A DNA stretch of 64,000 bases from Brassica napus (taxonomy: Eukaryota; Streptophyta; Magnoliopsida; Brassicales; Brassicaceae). A program made the position numbers and the translations under genes. The notes below the pieces were generated by a model. That model ran no database searches and was not told the origin of the DNA. It saw nothing but the letters and a program-made list of their open reading frames with translations. Location of the stretch: assembly GCF_020379485.1 (NCBI RefSeq), contig NC_063436.1, forward strand, positions 22,318,423-22,382,422, given 5' to 3'. This document shows, piece by piece, positions 24,581 through 35,377 of the stretch; position 1 is the first letter of the stretch; each line of letters starts with the position of its first letter.

Positions 24581-25521
24581 TATTGGAGAGAAGATTTCAC
24601 ATCGGAAATATGAAAGGAATTTGAGTAATATATAAGAGACTTGGATAAATCTATTAATCGCCAATTAGTTTTAAGTTGGAATTCCAAGAAACTTATCATG
24701 GTATCAGAGCGGACCCAATACCCTGAGCCATTAATCCAGTCTGGACAGTGGCCCGATCATCCCATTAGCTGATGACCCATAGAAGGCTCAGTTCCGCTGA
24801 GATCGCTAGAAAATAAAGCATGATTTCAGAGAGGATATGATGGATTAAGTAATATATAAAGGGTTAGGGTCAATCCACTCATTACCAATTGGTTTTAAGT
24901 TGGAAACCCATAATTAAACTCTAATCTAACATGGTATCAGAGCACAGATCCTAAATACCCTAAACTCCTAATTAAAATTAAAATTAACCCTTCCAACCGG
25001 GTATAAAAGTTGTGTTAAACTCGCTCGACCAAATATAAATGTCCTAAAGTTCCGAGATTTATGGCCAATAAAAGCCATCATTTCGAGGAGGGGTATTAGG
25101 AATATATATCTCACATTGGAAATTCTAAGGGATATTAAGTAATATATAAATGGTTAGAGTCAATCCACTAATTGCCAATTGGTTTTAAGTTGGAAGCCCA
25201 TGAAACTTATCATGATATCAGAGCGGTCCCAATACCCTGACCCATTAATCCGGTCCGGACAGTGGCCCGATCATCCCATTAGCTGATGGTCCATAGAAGA
25301 CTCAGTTCCGCCGAGATCGCTAGAAAATAAAGCATGATTTCGGAGGGGATATGATGGATTCTACGAGATTAATGGTTATACGCACCATTATCTCAAGGGA
25401 GGGTATTGGAGAGAATATCCCACATCGGAAATATGAAAGGGACTTGAGTAATATATAAGAGATTTGTACCAATCTACTAATTGTCAATTAGTTTTAAGTT
25501 GGAAGCCCGAAAAACTTATCA
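24581..25521 (+). mobile_element. Mosaic TRIM cluster with four LTRs
   Basis: LTR-like units lie at 24581-24698, 24844-24931 (5'-truncated), 25094-25212 and 25404-25521. Most start TATTGGAGAGAA or TATTAGGAATAT and end ACTTATCA or TCTAACA. The first three are followed by TGGTATCAGAGC-type primer sites (TGATATCAGAGC after the third). Purine tracts (GAGGAGGGG, AAGGGAGGG) precede the third and fourth. Two internal regions are near-copies (24711-24843 and 25225-25390); the region between is a different internal sequence. Outer flanks GAAAA and GAGAA are a plausible 5-bp target duplication. This is a composite made by nested insertion or recombination. Confidence 0.85.
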
Positions 25522-25526
25522 GAGAA

Positions 25527-26323
25527 TGTTCTATTTGAAAGAAAGAAAGAAAAAAATGTTATGTTTTCTAAAGTTATAAAAGGTAACAATTTGAATAATT
25601 CACGGGAGAGAAAAGGGGTGATTCGATAGACAAAGTTAAATATAATAAGAGTGAGTAAATTTATTAACCTTTAACACGTATGGCTTCTCCTATTAAATGT
25701 GATAGTGCTTGCACGACCACCCAAAATGTGTCACGTACAAGCATAGACATCAAACTTCAACAACAAAGGAACACATGACATATGCATAATTTTCTAAAAT
25801 ACTATAACTAAAGAGCACATGACATGCATATGTATGTCGATCTCAATTTCTTTTCAATTTCGATCACTTTTGTATGTGTTCTATGGCTTATACATTCAGA
25901 CGTGTTCCGTGCAAGAAAATAGGAAGCAGTAATGTTTATGAATTGTGCTAAACAAAGATTGAATCGGTCCACAATATTGGTAGAGAGTTACCACTTACCA
26001 TACTTAACAACTTAAAACCTGAACACAAATACTTTCTATTCCTTGGCGGGAGACAACACGCCAAACCTAAAATATCGAGGAAACACAACAACATTTAATA
26101 ATGTTTTTTTTGCAGAAAAGAAAAAATGATTACCTAAAATAAATGAATAATGTCTCGCCGACAAATTTCATTCAATAACATTGACTTTCTCATCACCCCT
26201 TTCGATTTGAAACTCGTTCACTTTTTCTTCCTAAAGAAACTTCTCTCTTTGTCTTTGTCTCTTTCTCTATCTCATATCTAATAAATACATCATTTGCATC
26301 TAAACATCTTCTCAAGCGCAAAA
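25527..26323. other. GATL2 upstream region
   Basis: AT-rich promoter region. The last 120 bp before the start codon form a CT-rich leader-like tract (TTCTCTCTTTGTCTTTGTC). No upstream gene is seen. Confidence 0.4.
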
Positions 26324-27340
26324 ATGCACGCTAGCTATATTCTATACCTCATCGTGCTCGTCTCCTTCGCTGCCGGAGAGAGATTCAAAGAGGCTCCAGA
26401 GTTCTTCAACTCACCTGACTGTCTTACCATCCAAAACGACGATGGTTTTATCTGTTCAGACAAAGCCATTCACGTGGCAATGACCTTAGACACGGCTTAC
26501 CTCCGTGGCTCGATGGCCGTGATCCTCTCTGTCCTCCAACACTCTTCTTGTCCTCAAAACATTGTCTTCCACTTCGTCACTTCAAAACAAACCCGCCGAC
26601 TCCAAAACTACGTCGTTTCTTCTTTCCCATACTTGAAATTTAAGATCTACCCTTACGACGTAGCCGCCATCTCCGGCCTCATCTCCACCTCCATCAGATC
26701 AGCGCTCGACTCTCCCCTAAACTACGCAAGAAACTACCTCGCCGACATCCTCCCCACGTGCCTCTCACGTGTCGTATACCTAGACTCGGATCTCATACTC
26801 GTCGACGACATCTCCAAGCTATTCACCACTCACATCCCCACCGACGTCGTCTTAGCCGCGCCCGAGTATTGCAACGCGAACTTCACCACGTACTTCACGC
26901 CGACATTTTGGTCAAACCCTTCTCTCTCCATCACACTCTCCCTCAACCGTCGCCATTCGCCGTGCTACTTCAACACTGGAGTGATGGTCATCGAGTTAAA
27001 GAAATGGAGAGAAGGAGACTACACTAGGAAGATCATCGAGTGGATGGAGTTACAGAAACGGATCAGAATCTACGAGTTGGGATCTTTACCGCCGTTTTTA
27101 CTTGTCTTCGCCGGGAACATAGCTCCGGTAGATCACCGTTGGAACCAACACGGTTTAGGAGGAGACAACTTCAGAGGACTGTGCCGGGACTTGCATCCAG
27201 GTCCAGTGAGTTTGTTGCATTGGAGTGGGAAAGGGAAGCCTTGGGTGAGGTTGGACGGTGGCAGACCTTGTCCGCTCGATGCGCTCTGGGCTCCTTACGA
27301 TTTGTTAGAGCCACGGTTCGATCATCTCATCGAGAGTTAG
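26324..27340 (+). CDS. GATL2: GATL2, GT8 family glycosyltransferase
   Basis: This intronless gene encodes 338 residues, the usual length of galacturonosyltransferase-like (GATL) proteins. These are Golgi type-II or secreted GT8 enzymes implicated in pectin and xylan synthesis. Residues 1-18 are hydrophobic (signal/anchor). The nucleotide-sugar site DSDLILVDD at 154-162 includes the metal-binding Dx[11 protein letters not shown] at 255-264 and HWSGKGKPW at 299-307 are further GT8 signatures. An in-frame ATG 30 bp upstream (26294) exists, but the hydrophobic signal begins directly at 26324 and family length favours it. The protein is nearly identical over long stretches to what I recall of Arabidopsis GATL2 (At3g50760). 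No break is seen. Confidence 0.95.
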   Translation: MHASYILYLIVLVSFAAGERFKEAPEFFNSPDCLTIQNDDGFICSDKAIHVAMTLDTAYLRGSMAVILSVLQHSSCPQNIVFHFVTSKQTRRLQNYVVSSFPYLKFKIYPYDVAAISGLISTSIRSALDSPLNYARNYLADILPTCLSRVVYLDSDLILVDDISKLFTTHIPTDVVLAAPEYCNANFTTYFTPTFWSNPSLSITLSLNRRHSPCYFNTGVMVIELKKWREGDYTRKIIEWMELQKRIRIYELGSLPPFLLVFAGNIAPVDHRWNQHGLGGDNFRGLCRDLHPGPVSLLHWSGKGKPWVRLDGGRPCPLDALWAPYDLLEPRFDHLIES

Positions 27341-30050
27341 ATTAATTAGAGTCTTCTATCTTTTTTGAAATACATATTTTGACTGGATGTGAAGAGGAAT
27401 ACTCATACTTGAATACAGTAATAGGAAGGATAGTTGGATATGTAATTAGTTTGGTGATGGTGGTAACTTATTGCCTGCTTCTAGCATGATACTTTCGATG
27501 CCTATACCGTAATAGTTAATTGTGAATATATCTACCGAATGTACTACGGCAAGCCTAAGGAATAAGGATGTAATAAAAATAATAAATACATCTCTTTTTG
27601 TTTTACTGTTGAATTTAAAATTTATAATCCTCCATTATGATCAAAGTTAATAAAAAGTTCGAGATGGTTGGTCTCTTGGAAAATATAAAGGAAAAAAACC
27701 AAAATTTAATACTCAGACAGTCAGACGTATCGCCGTATTTATATACTCCTCTTAGCCGATCTTAACACAATTGCATTTGTTAACCTTATTGACAAACTAA
27801 ACAAACCTAAAACCTCTAATACTTAATTTAACCATTTAATTTTAATGAAATACAACGTCATTGAAAATTGTTTTCCGATCAATATCCTTTGTAAAATACA
27901 AACATAATGATGATTCTGATTATTACGCCGGACTAAATATATGTTTTCTTCCTAACTTTTTCTGTATCGTGTTTGTGAAGATTGTTAAATAATCGGGCAT
28001 TTTCTTGAGATGTTTCATCTCTTCGATATATAGCCTATTGACATCTTACAATGAATTACAGTGTATATTTTGATATGTGAATTAAATTATAGTTGATAGC
28101 TAATATTCAACATATCGTGTATAAGTCATGCAAAATAAAATAATTTAGTACAATTATTGAATATGATTTAACAGATTGATTGTAACGACCATATATTGTC
28201 ATGATAGTTGCAGTTTTTTTGTTCGATTCAACATACCCGAGCTGTCCAGTCAATAATACCACAATATTTCGATTGGATCATTGTACTTAATGTTGATCGA
28301 GTACACAATATAATATCCAGTATTTTGTGTAAAAAATGAAACAAACTCGCCGGCCAAGTCTCGCGAGATTGTCGTGTAGTTGATCATTCACACATAAAAG
28401 TCAACAGGTCAGCGCGTTGTCGACTACTACATTGGCGACCTATATGGTCTTAGACTCTTAGTCTACGTTTGAGTTCTAATATTTCTTCTTCTCTTTTGAT
28501 CAAAGCAGTTTTAATATTTCTGCAACCAAATAATGTATACAGAAATATTAGCTTTGAATCGTCCATATAGGGTGAACAGAAGTACAGAACTCACGTAGAC
28601 TTATACAGATACATAACAAGATTTTTTACGTGATCTACAAACATATCTTGTATTTATACTTCATACGTAAATGTCTATACATAATGATGTATCTGTCATA
28701 TATAATATATGTGCAATTATATTATCAGAAAATACTTGAATGATTAAATAAGCACATGCAAAATATATGTTTACGTAATCTTGCAACAAGTATAAAGAAT
28801 TAACGCGTGGGTCAACTCAATGAGGATTGCGTCTGGATCTCTACGGATTATTATATGATAATGTGGTATACTCCTAATACCAATGAACAAGCATGTTATT
28901 TAGATTCTTTGCACAGGTCAACTTAGAGATTTAATATAACATGTACTGATGTACATGAGCTGAAGATGGTGTAAAATATCATGCTTAATATATCGGGAAT
29001 TTGTTAGTATTTAACTCTCACAAAAATACCAAAAAATATACTTCACAGAATGCCCAAAAGTTGAATACAAATCTGAAAAGGAGAAATTAGGTTTTTCACA
29101 TACTCAAAACATTATTAGAACACGAATTTCATATTTCTTTAAAATTCCGTTGCCACCTCGTTTTCGTACTCTATTCTCAATTTTTGTTTCCCTATCCGAA
29201 AGGTATATAGACAAATTCTTTGTTAATATCGTGCATTAAATTGCATCATGTATCTTGGATTTCAAACACTGTTTAATAATGCATATTAATAAGATTTTGC
29301 GGTCTAAGAAAAATCTTATACATCTAAAACGCTCAAAAGTCAAGTTTTCTCATTACACATATATCTGATAGATTAAAAAAAAAAAGAAGAAGAAGATATG
29401 AGTGGCATATTAGGCTTGTGGACAATATGCCAAAGATCAGCCTAACTAACTCTGACGAGACTAATCCCGTCGTAATAAAATTTGGCAGATGATTCTTTTT
29501 CACTTCTTTTTTGGTCATATCGCACCGACAATTTTCTCTTGTTATCTTGTACGACTAACAAGAATTTAGAAAAGAGGCAAACATATTTTTCATTGAAGGC
29601 TTCGGCATTCGATATGGCCATATAACGGCTCGTTGGACATCTGATATAGGCCCATGAAGCCTCTCTATCGCTGACTAGAGGTGGTAAACTAGCTAATGGT
29701 TAAGATTTGCCTTCGCCTAATTTGCCTATTGGTTGTCAGAACTTGTGACTTTCTCAATCAATTAATGTATAGTGAAAGCGTTTCCCATGTAAAAATGCTA
29801 AACTCCGACTGTCTTCCCACATCTCAGGACTCGAATGGTTTTGCGTAATCACTTTATAGATCCTACGTTTCCGGATTGTTATAGTTTTTTTTTTACTAAA
29901 TTTAGGATGGTTATAGTTGCACACTGGCTTATGACTAATCATCAAAATTGCCTTGTATGACTTTAAAATGCTTAAAGTCCTTTTAATTAAAAATCCTTTG
30001 CTCTTACAATATTCGGTAGTGAGAGATAATATTACAGAGTAAAAGGTGAA
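27341..30050. other. Gene-free intergenic DNA
   Basis: AT-rich sequence following GATL2. Only short open stretches without similarity are seen (for example 29333-29518 and 29754-29945, minus). No transposon ends with target duplications were identified. Confidence 0.4.
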
Positions 30051-30054
30051 AGAT

Positions 30055-30430
30055 TGTTAGTCCATACTATGCCTACGCAGAAAAAGCAGAAGAAAACCGG
30101 AATCATCTATTCTTCTTATGTCCATAGTTTTTACAGATTTGAAAGTTTCTTACACATAGACAGATTTCTTGGTCAGAACTACTCGAATGACTGGAAAATA
30201 CTCATACCGCTTTTTTCAGAACACATCAATGGGACGAACAACTACATTTATGTTCAGATATGCGTTCCGATCTGCCATCTATCACATTTGGAGAGAATGA
30301 AACCGACGCACGGCGAGAAACCTCTCCAAAATCTGTTCAAATCAGGTTCATTGATACGAATATCATAGTCGCCCAACTTCAATCCACTAACCAAAAAATA
30401 GACGTATCAGGACAGGATCGCGAAGTGGCT
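30055..30430 (+). pseudogene. LINE reverse-transcriptase C-terminal (zf-RVT) remnant
   Basis: Fragments in shifting frames read AEENRNHLFFLCP, then DWKILIPLFSEHING, then HGEKPLQ. This is the zinc-binding tail region found at the end of plant LINE ORF2 proteins (pattern EE..HLFF.C, W..LIPLFSEH, WRERN.RRHGEKPL). Frameshifts and stops break it. The first cysteines and the rest of the RT are missing. It is an old, truncated LINE copy. Confidence 0.6.
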
Positions 30431-31590
30431 TGAATACTCTTCGATAGCAACATCAACAACTTCAGCAGATGAGTGGAATGTCGAACCAAAACCATGGGAG
30501 TAGGGGTCATGTGTTTTAAACAAGGCAGGAGTTTTTATTCGTTTTCAAAAATTGAAAGGGGATAAAAACAAATAAGTATTACAGTAAGAAACAAACGATT
30601 TTGTGATTTGATAATTTACCATTCAATTCAAAAAATATTAAAGAGTAACTCATTAAAAAAATTTAAGAAATTTTCAATAATATGTAAGAATATAAAAACA
30701 TTAGGGGTTAGTCCGCTCTTCCCACGGAAAACATATCTTAATTAAGTACTATATTCACTGTTTATTTTGGATCAAATGTTCACTGTTTGTTTTATTTTGA
30801 AAGTTAGGTTATATATTATGTAAATCCTTATTTATGTGATTTCTCTTCTTTATTCAACTTCAGTCTTGTTTTAACTAAGTTTTCTATTACGATTGTTGAG
30901 ATTGTCTTAATGGGGCTATCTTCTGTTTTTATTTTGATGGTGTAAACCTTTTGAATCTGCTCTCAATGTCATCTAATTTTAGTTCATCTGTTATGTATTT
31001 TTTTGTCGGGTTATTTTATAATGTGTTCTCGTTTAAAATGTGCAACTAAATTTTCATATAAATATTTGTTTTTTTTTCAAGTTTTTTTTTTAAAAAAAAT
31101 CATGACATAACCTTTAAAACAAATGTATATTTATATATTTAGCAAAGGAACAACGAAAACAGATGTTTTTTAGAACAAAACCAGTAACTATGTGTCCATA
31201 TGAACGACTAAAAACAGTTGTTTCTGAGCACCGAGGGAAAGACTAATTCTCCTTGTATTATGTGTTCTGGGTAAATGAATGAACAATGAGTGATTAAAAC
31301 TCTCTTTCAGTAGCTGTATATCTTCAAAGTATATTGCAAACATAGACCAATCTTTGGTTTGAAACCATATTCAGCAATTGAGAATAATCTGTTGTAAACG
31401 TTACATGAAACTGTTGTAGATTTCTCATACTTTCCATATTTTCTTCTTTTTAATCTTATGAAACGTTTCTATGTATTCTTAATATTTATGTATTAATGGG
31501 TTATAATATCTATTTAACATAATTATTATTTTTGATTAAATTTTCATCAAACTCAGATTATATATTTCACTAAATTTAATTATATTATGT

Positions 31591-31667
31591 TAGGAAATCA
31601 TAACCAAATATCAATACATAAGAGATTTTTGATTTCTTATGTATTGATATTTGGTTATGATTTTCTA
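31591..31667. repeat. Near-perfect 33-bp inverted repeat (foldback)
   Basis: Arms 31591-31623 and 31635-31667 are reverse complements with one mismatch, separated by an 11-nt loop (GATTTTTGATT). Looser inverted similarity continues outward to about 31525 and 31725, so the arms may be the core of a foldback MITE. The arms contain TAACCAAATATCAATACATA. Confidence 0.9.
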
Positions 31668-32344
31668 TTATTTATTTTTATTTTTTAAAAAGTTGAGTTT
31701 AGATACCAAAAATTAAAAATAATTCTGTGAGATTTATTTTTTTCTGTTGGTTTGGGTTAATGAAACGTAAATAATATTTTTAAAAAGGAATTAAATTGAG
31801 GATTAATGATTCATGGGTTATTAAAAAATAATTGATTTTTTAAAAATTAAGAAAATGAAAAATGTAGAGTGATTAATAATATTTAAAAAATTATGAGTTA
31901 TGATTAGGTGTCAAATTTTTAGACAACTTCTCTTCATGAAGTGGCATAGTTAGAAGAGAAATGATACTTTATTTATATTATGATAAGAGTTTTTCATTTG
32001 AGCATTTAAACTTAAAATATTATTATTTTAATATAATATTATTTTAATATAATTCAATTACTTAATTTATTTTTAAAAAATTAAACCACTTATGTTTAAA
32101 CACAGGTTACACAAATTTGTCATAAATTTTTGGTAGTTTCTCATTTTATAGACTTTCTCCTCCTCTCCCATATTTTCTATTTTTATGGACTCTCAAAGCT
32201 GATTTCTTAATTCGATCTACTAAAAGTCTGAAATACATTGTGTCATATGATATATAATTGTTATGATCCAAAACTCGATTATGTTAATGTTTATCTAATT
32301 ATACCTAAATTAATGACTTAGGAATCATCATTTGATAAGGCATA

Positions 32345-32490
32345 TTAGGAAATAAAATTTCAAATTATAAGTTCAAAGGGATTTTCAATAATATATATAT
32401 AAATTACCAATTCATTCATTATCAATTGGTATGACCAATTTATTTATTTTCAGTTAGTTTTGAGTTAGAAATCTGTGTAACTTATAGGCA
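32345..32490 (+). repeat. Degenerate TRIM-like LTR remnant
   Basis: The order of motifs matches the LTRs of the 24.6-kb cluster: TATTAGGAAATA, then AATAATATATATA, TCAATTGG, AGTTTTGAGTT and a final AACTTATAGG. No primer site or partner LTR is intact. Confidence 0.4.
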
Positions 32491-33496
32491 TCAAGGCTAT
32501 AGAATAATTCAAGTGCTTATTATACATTTTTTATATTACTGAAACAAAATATTTTATATAGGCAACTAAACCTTTTTTGGAATGAACTTCTACTATCTTC
32601 TATCAAAATATCAAACTCTATGCATTTGGCACATACATAAATGACATTTGTTAGAAGCTAATGAATCATGTGCTTGAGATCAAGATTAGTTTAATCCTTT
32701 TAGCTGTTTGTATTTTGTCAAAAACACTTATTGGTAATTGCTTTTATTAATAGGTTGATTCGTATTGTGTACAGGTTTTTTAATATATTTATAGAAATCA
32801 ATAGCTAATGGACCAAAAAGGTTTTATATCTACTATATTTAAGCCGGCTTTGAATACATATATAAGCTAATATTTTTAAAAATAATATGTAAGAGAAAAA
32901 GGTGTATACATAAACATTGTCCCAAATCTCTTAGTTATGATTTGTATTGAAAATGAACTTCGAATTATTGTTATTTTATCAACAAGTGTTTAATTTTCCA
33001 AATTATATATATAATACTGTGTTATTATGTTATATTACATTGGCATTCACTATGTTATCCTCCATTGTAAATCGGATTTGTATTTCTCTATGTTTAATAT
33101 AAGTATCTTTCAGTTATAAAAATATTACATTGCTGTTCACTTTCTAACTATTACACCAGTTATTTGGATCACTAAAAAGAGCTCTTCAAATTACAACCTT
33201 ATGCTTTTTACAAACCCTCAAATCCACACATATCCAACCATTGCGGCTAAAGCTGAAAGTTTAAACTACTGAGAAAGTGAAAGATGTATATATGAAACAA
33301 TGACTTCTCTCACATTGGCTCCACTGTATTAGGCAGAATTAAAGTTTTGTGTTCTATGTATTTTTTTTTCTTTGTATTTATGTTCTTTTTGGAGTTGTTA
33401 GGTAAACTCTGTTTCCATCGGCTATAATAACACATTCATTAAATAAGACATGGATAAATTTGTTTGTGGTGAAAGTTGTAAAAGAAATAAAATAAT

Positions 33497-33775
33497 ATTT
33501 TCTATGTTTTTAAAAGATCCATATTCTAGAGAAAACTTTTGTTTCAACAAAATCAATATTTTATATTTTCAATGTAATTTTTGTTAACTAATAATGAAAA
33601 ATTGTAAAGTTCAAAAACATTAATTGCATTTAAAAAAAAAAATTATTGGTTTAAAAATATAGAAACTATAAAATTACAAAAAAAAACTATGTATTTATAG
33701 CTAAATTTTAATATATTTTATTAAAAAGTGTGAAAACTTTAAAACATTGATTTTTTAGGAACGGATGAGATAGTG
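33497..33775. repeat. Probable Stowaway remnant
   Basis: Ends resembling TTTTTAAAAGATCCATATT and TTTTTTAGGAACGGATGAGAT face each other as imperfect inverted repeats about 280 bp apart. The terminal bases have decayed and no clear TA duplication remains. Confidence 0.35.
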
Positions 33776-34699
33776 ATTAGGCAGAAACTGGTTTTATGTC
33801 ACTCCGTGCGAATCATATATAGTTTTTGAGATATCATAAATTTGAAATAAAATCACAAAAAGAGAATGCAACAGTTTAATGGTGATTGCTTTGGCATCAA
33901 CCTTAGTTGGTGAATCTCGAAATTATAAAAGTGTGCACCTAAAAGCTAATGATTGATTACTTCAAATGTAATGCAACAAAAAGAGTCGGCCGATATTATA
34001 GGAATGGGCCTGAATCAATAAACACTAGAGGAAGCTGCGATGAAATTTCACATTGTTTTGTCTTTTTCACATCTAATCATTTAATCTTGTAGTTTTACAC
34101 CATCACGCAAGTCTCAACGCAGCTTCTACGAAATTCCCTTGGAGAGAAAATATGGACCTCTTTTTTGGTTCCCTTGGAAATTCTGGGAAATTAATGACAT
34201 CAATGCCGTCTTCTTGTCTAATTTTGCATCTTCATTTTTCTCAAAAATTTTATGAAAATTTTATTTTATTTTACTTTTTGCTTGTTTGTTTCTTTCACTA
34301 CAGTCAGCATATAAAGATAACAAGCTTATGTCACACCAGCTAGGATTATGACATTTTCTAATTTAAAAAAGTCAAATTCAAAATGCTACTTCAATTCACA
34401 ATATATACTTACTGATATTTTCACTGAGATAAATTCACCAATTTTATTTTATTTTTCGGTTTATAGTTTTCAATTCCAAGATATCTAAAACCTAATGTCC
34501 ATATAGCTGCGTATTTTTTTATGATTATGTGTGTATATGTAAATAGTATAGAATAATTTAATTTAATAATGACTGATTGTCCAAAAACAAAATGTGAATA
34601 AACTAAAATCCGGACACGATGGTACCAAAACAAACAAAACTCATATATAATTTATGTATATGCTTTTTAAAATATATATAGATGGTGGCTTTATCATAT

Positions 34700-34706
34700 T
34701 ATATAT
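34700..34706 (+). promoter_or_regulatory. TATA box of CML41
   Basis: TATATAG lies 60 bp before the CML41 start codon, at the distance expected for a short leader. Confidence 0.45.
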
Positions 34707-34765
34707 AGAGGTGAGTTAGAGACTAAGTAGTAACACCACACCATATCTAACATCAAAGATCCAAT

Positions 34766-35377
34766 ATGGCAACTCCCCAAGATAAACTTTCCTCCAAATC
34801 TTTCAAATGGTTTTCCACCAAAGCCCTAAAACTAAACCTAAGTTTCCATAACCGACGAGGGTCATCACCAAAATCCAATTCTTCTTCAAGCTTAAACTCT
34901 CCAAGAAGCAACACTGATGACAACAACAACACAAAAAGTCACCACTCCCATGACGAGCTCCGTCGAGTCTTCAGCCACTTCGACGTGAACAGCGACGGTA
35001 AGATCTCAGCCTTTGAGCTCAGAGACTACTTCGGATCTGTAGGTGAATATATAACTCACGAGGCAGTTCAAGAAGCGATAAACGAAGTAGATACTGATGC
35101 TGATGGGTCTTTAGGTTTTGAGGATTTCGTTGGGTTGATGACAAGAAGAGATCTTGACGGTAACGGTGACGGTGGTGGAGAGTTGAAGACGGCGTTTGAG
35201 ATGTTTGAGGTGGAGAAAGGGTCAGGATGTATAACACCAAAGGGTTTGCAAAATATGCTTACGAAGTTAGGGGAATCAAGAACGTATGGAGAGTGTGAAG
35301 CAATGATAAATTATTACGATATTGATGGTAATGGAGTTCTTGATTATCATGAGTTTCGGCAAATGATGACCGTTTAA
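34766..35377 (+). CDS. CML41: Calmodulin-like protein 41
   Basis: This intronless gene encodes 203 residues. After a Ser/Asn-rich, basic N-terminal extension of about 60 residues come four EF-hand positions. EF1 at 73-84 (DVNSDGKISAFE) and EF4 at 185-196 (DIDGNGVLDYHE) are canonical. EF2 at 109-120 has Asp instead of Glu at loop position 12. EF3 around 148-159 has lost the acidic ligands and is probably silent. In Arabidopsis CML41 (At3g50770) is a calcium sensor acting in immunity-linked callose deposition at plasmodesmata; the same role is inferred. Position next to GATL2 supports orthology. The frame is intact. Confidence 0.93.
   Translation: MATPQDKLSSKSFKWFSTKALKLNLSFHNRRGSSPKSNSSSSLNSPRSNTDDNNNTKSHHSHDELRRVFSHFDVNSDGKISAFELRDYFGSVGEYITHEAVQEAINEVDTDADGSLGFEDFVGLMTRRDLDGNGDGGGELKTAFEMFEVEKGSGCITPKGLQNMLTKLGESRTYGECEAMINYYDIDGNGVLDYHEFRQMMTV

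Larger units (their letters stand above)
30431..34699. other. Long gene-free stretch with repeat debris
   Basis: Very AT-rich. It holds the foldback at 31591-31667, a TRIM-like LTR remnant near 32345-32490 and a probable Stowaway remnant at 33497-33775. A stretch at 34152-34343 is open, but its product is a low-complexity hydrophobic peptide with no similarity. No gene was recognised. Confidence 0.4.

Noticed and set aside
26294..26323. Upstream ATG of GATL2
   Set aside because: It would add ten residues before the signal sequence. The family length and the position of the hydrophobic segment support 26324.
26758..27345. Extra open frames overlapping GATL2
   Set aside because: They are Arg/His-rich shadow frames of the GC-rich GATL2 coding sequence.
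31591..31667. Calling the hairpin a microRNA gene
   Set aside because: The arms are almost perfectly paired and extend into weaker arms like a foldback element. No small-RNA evidence or recognised mature sequence is available.
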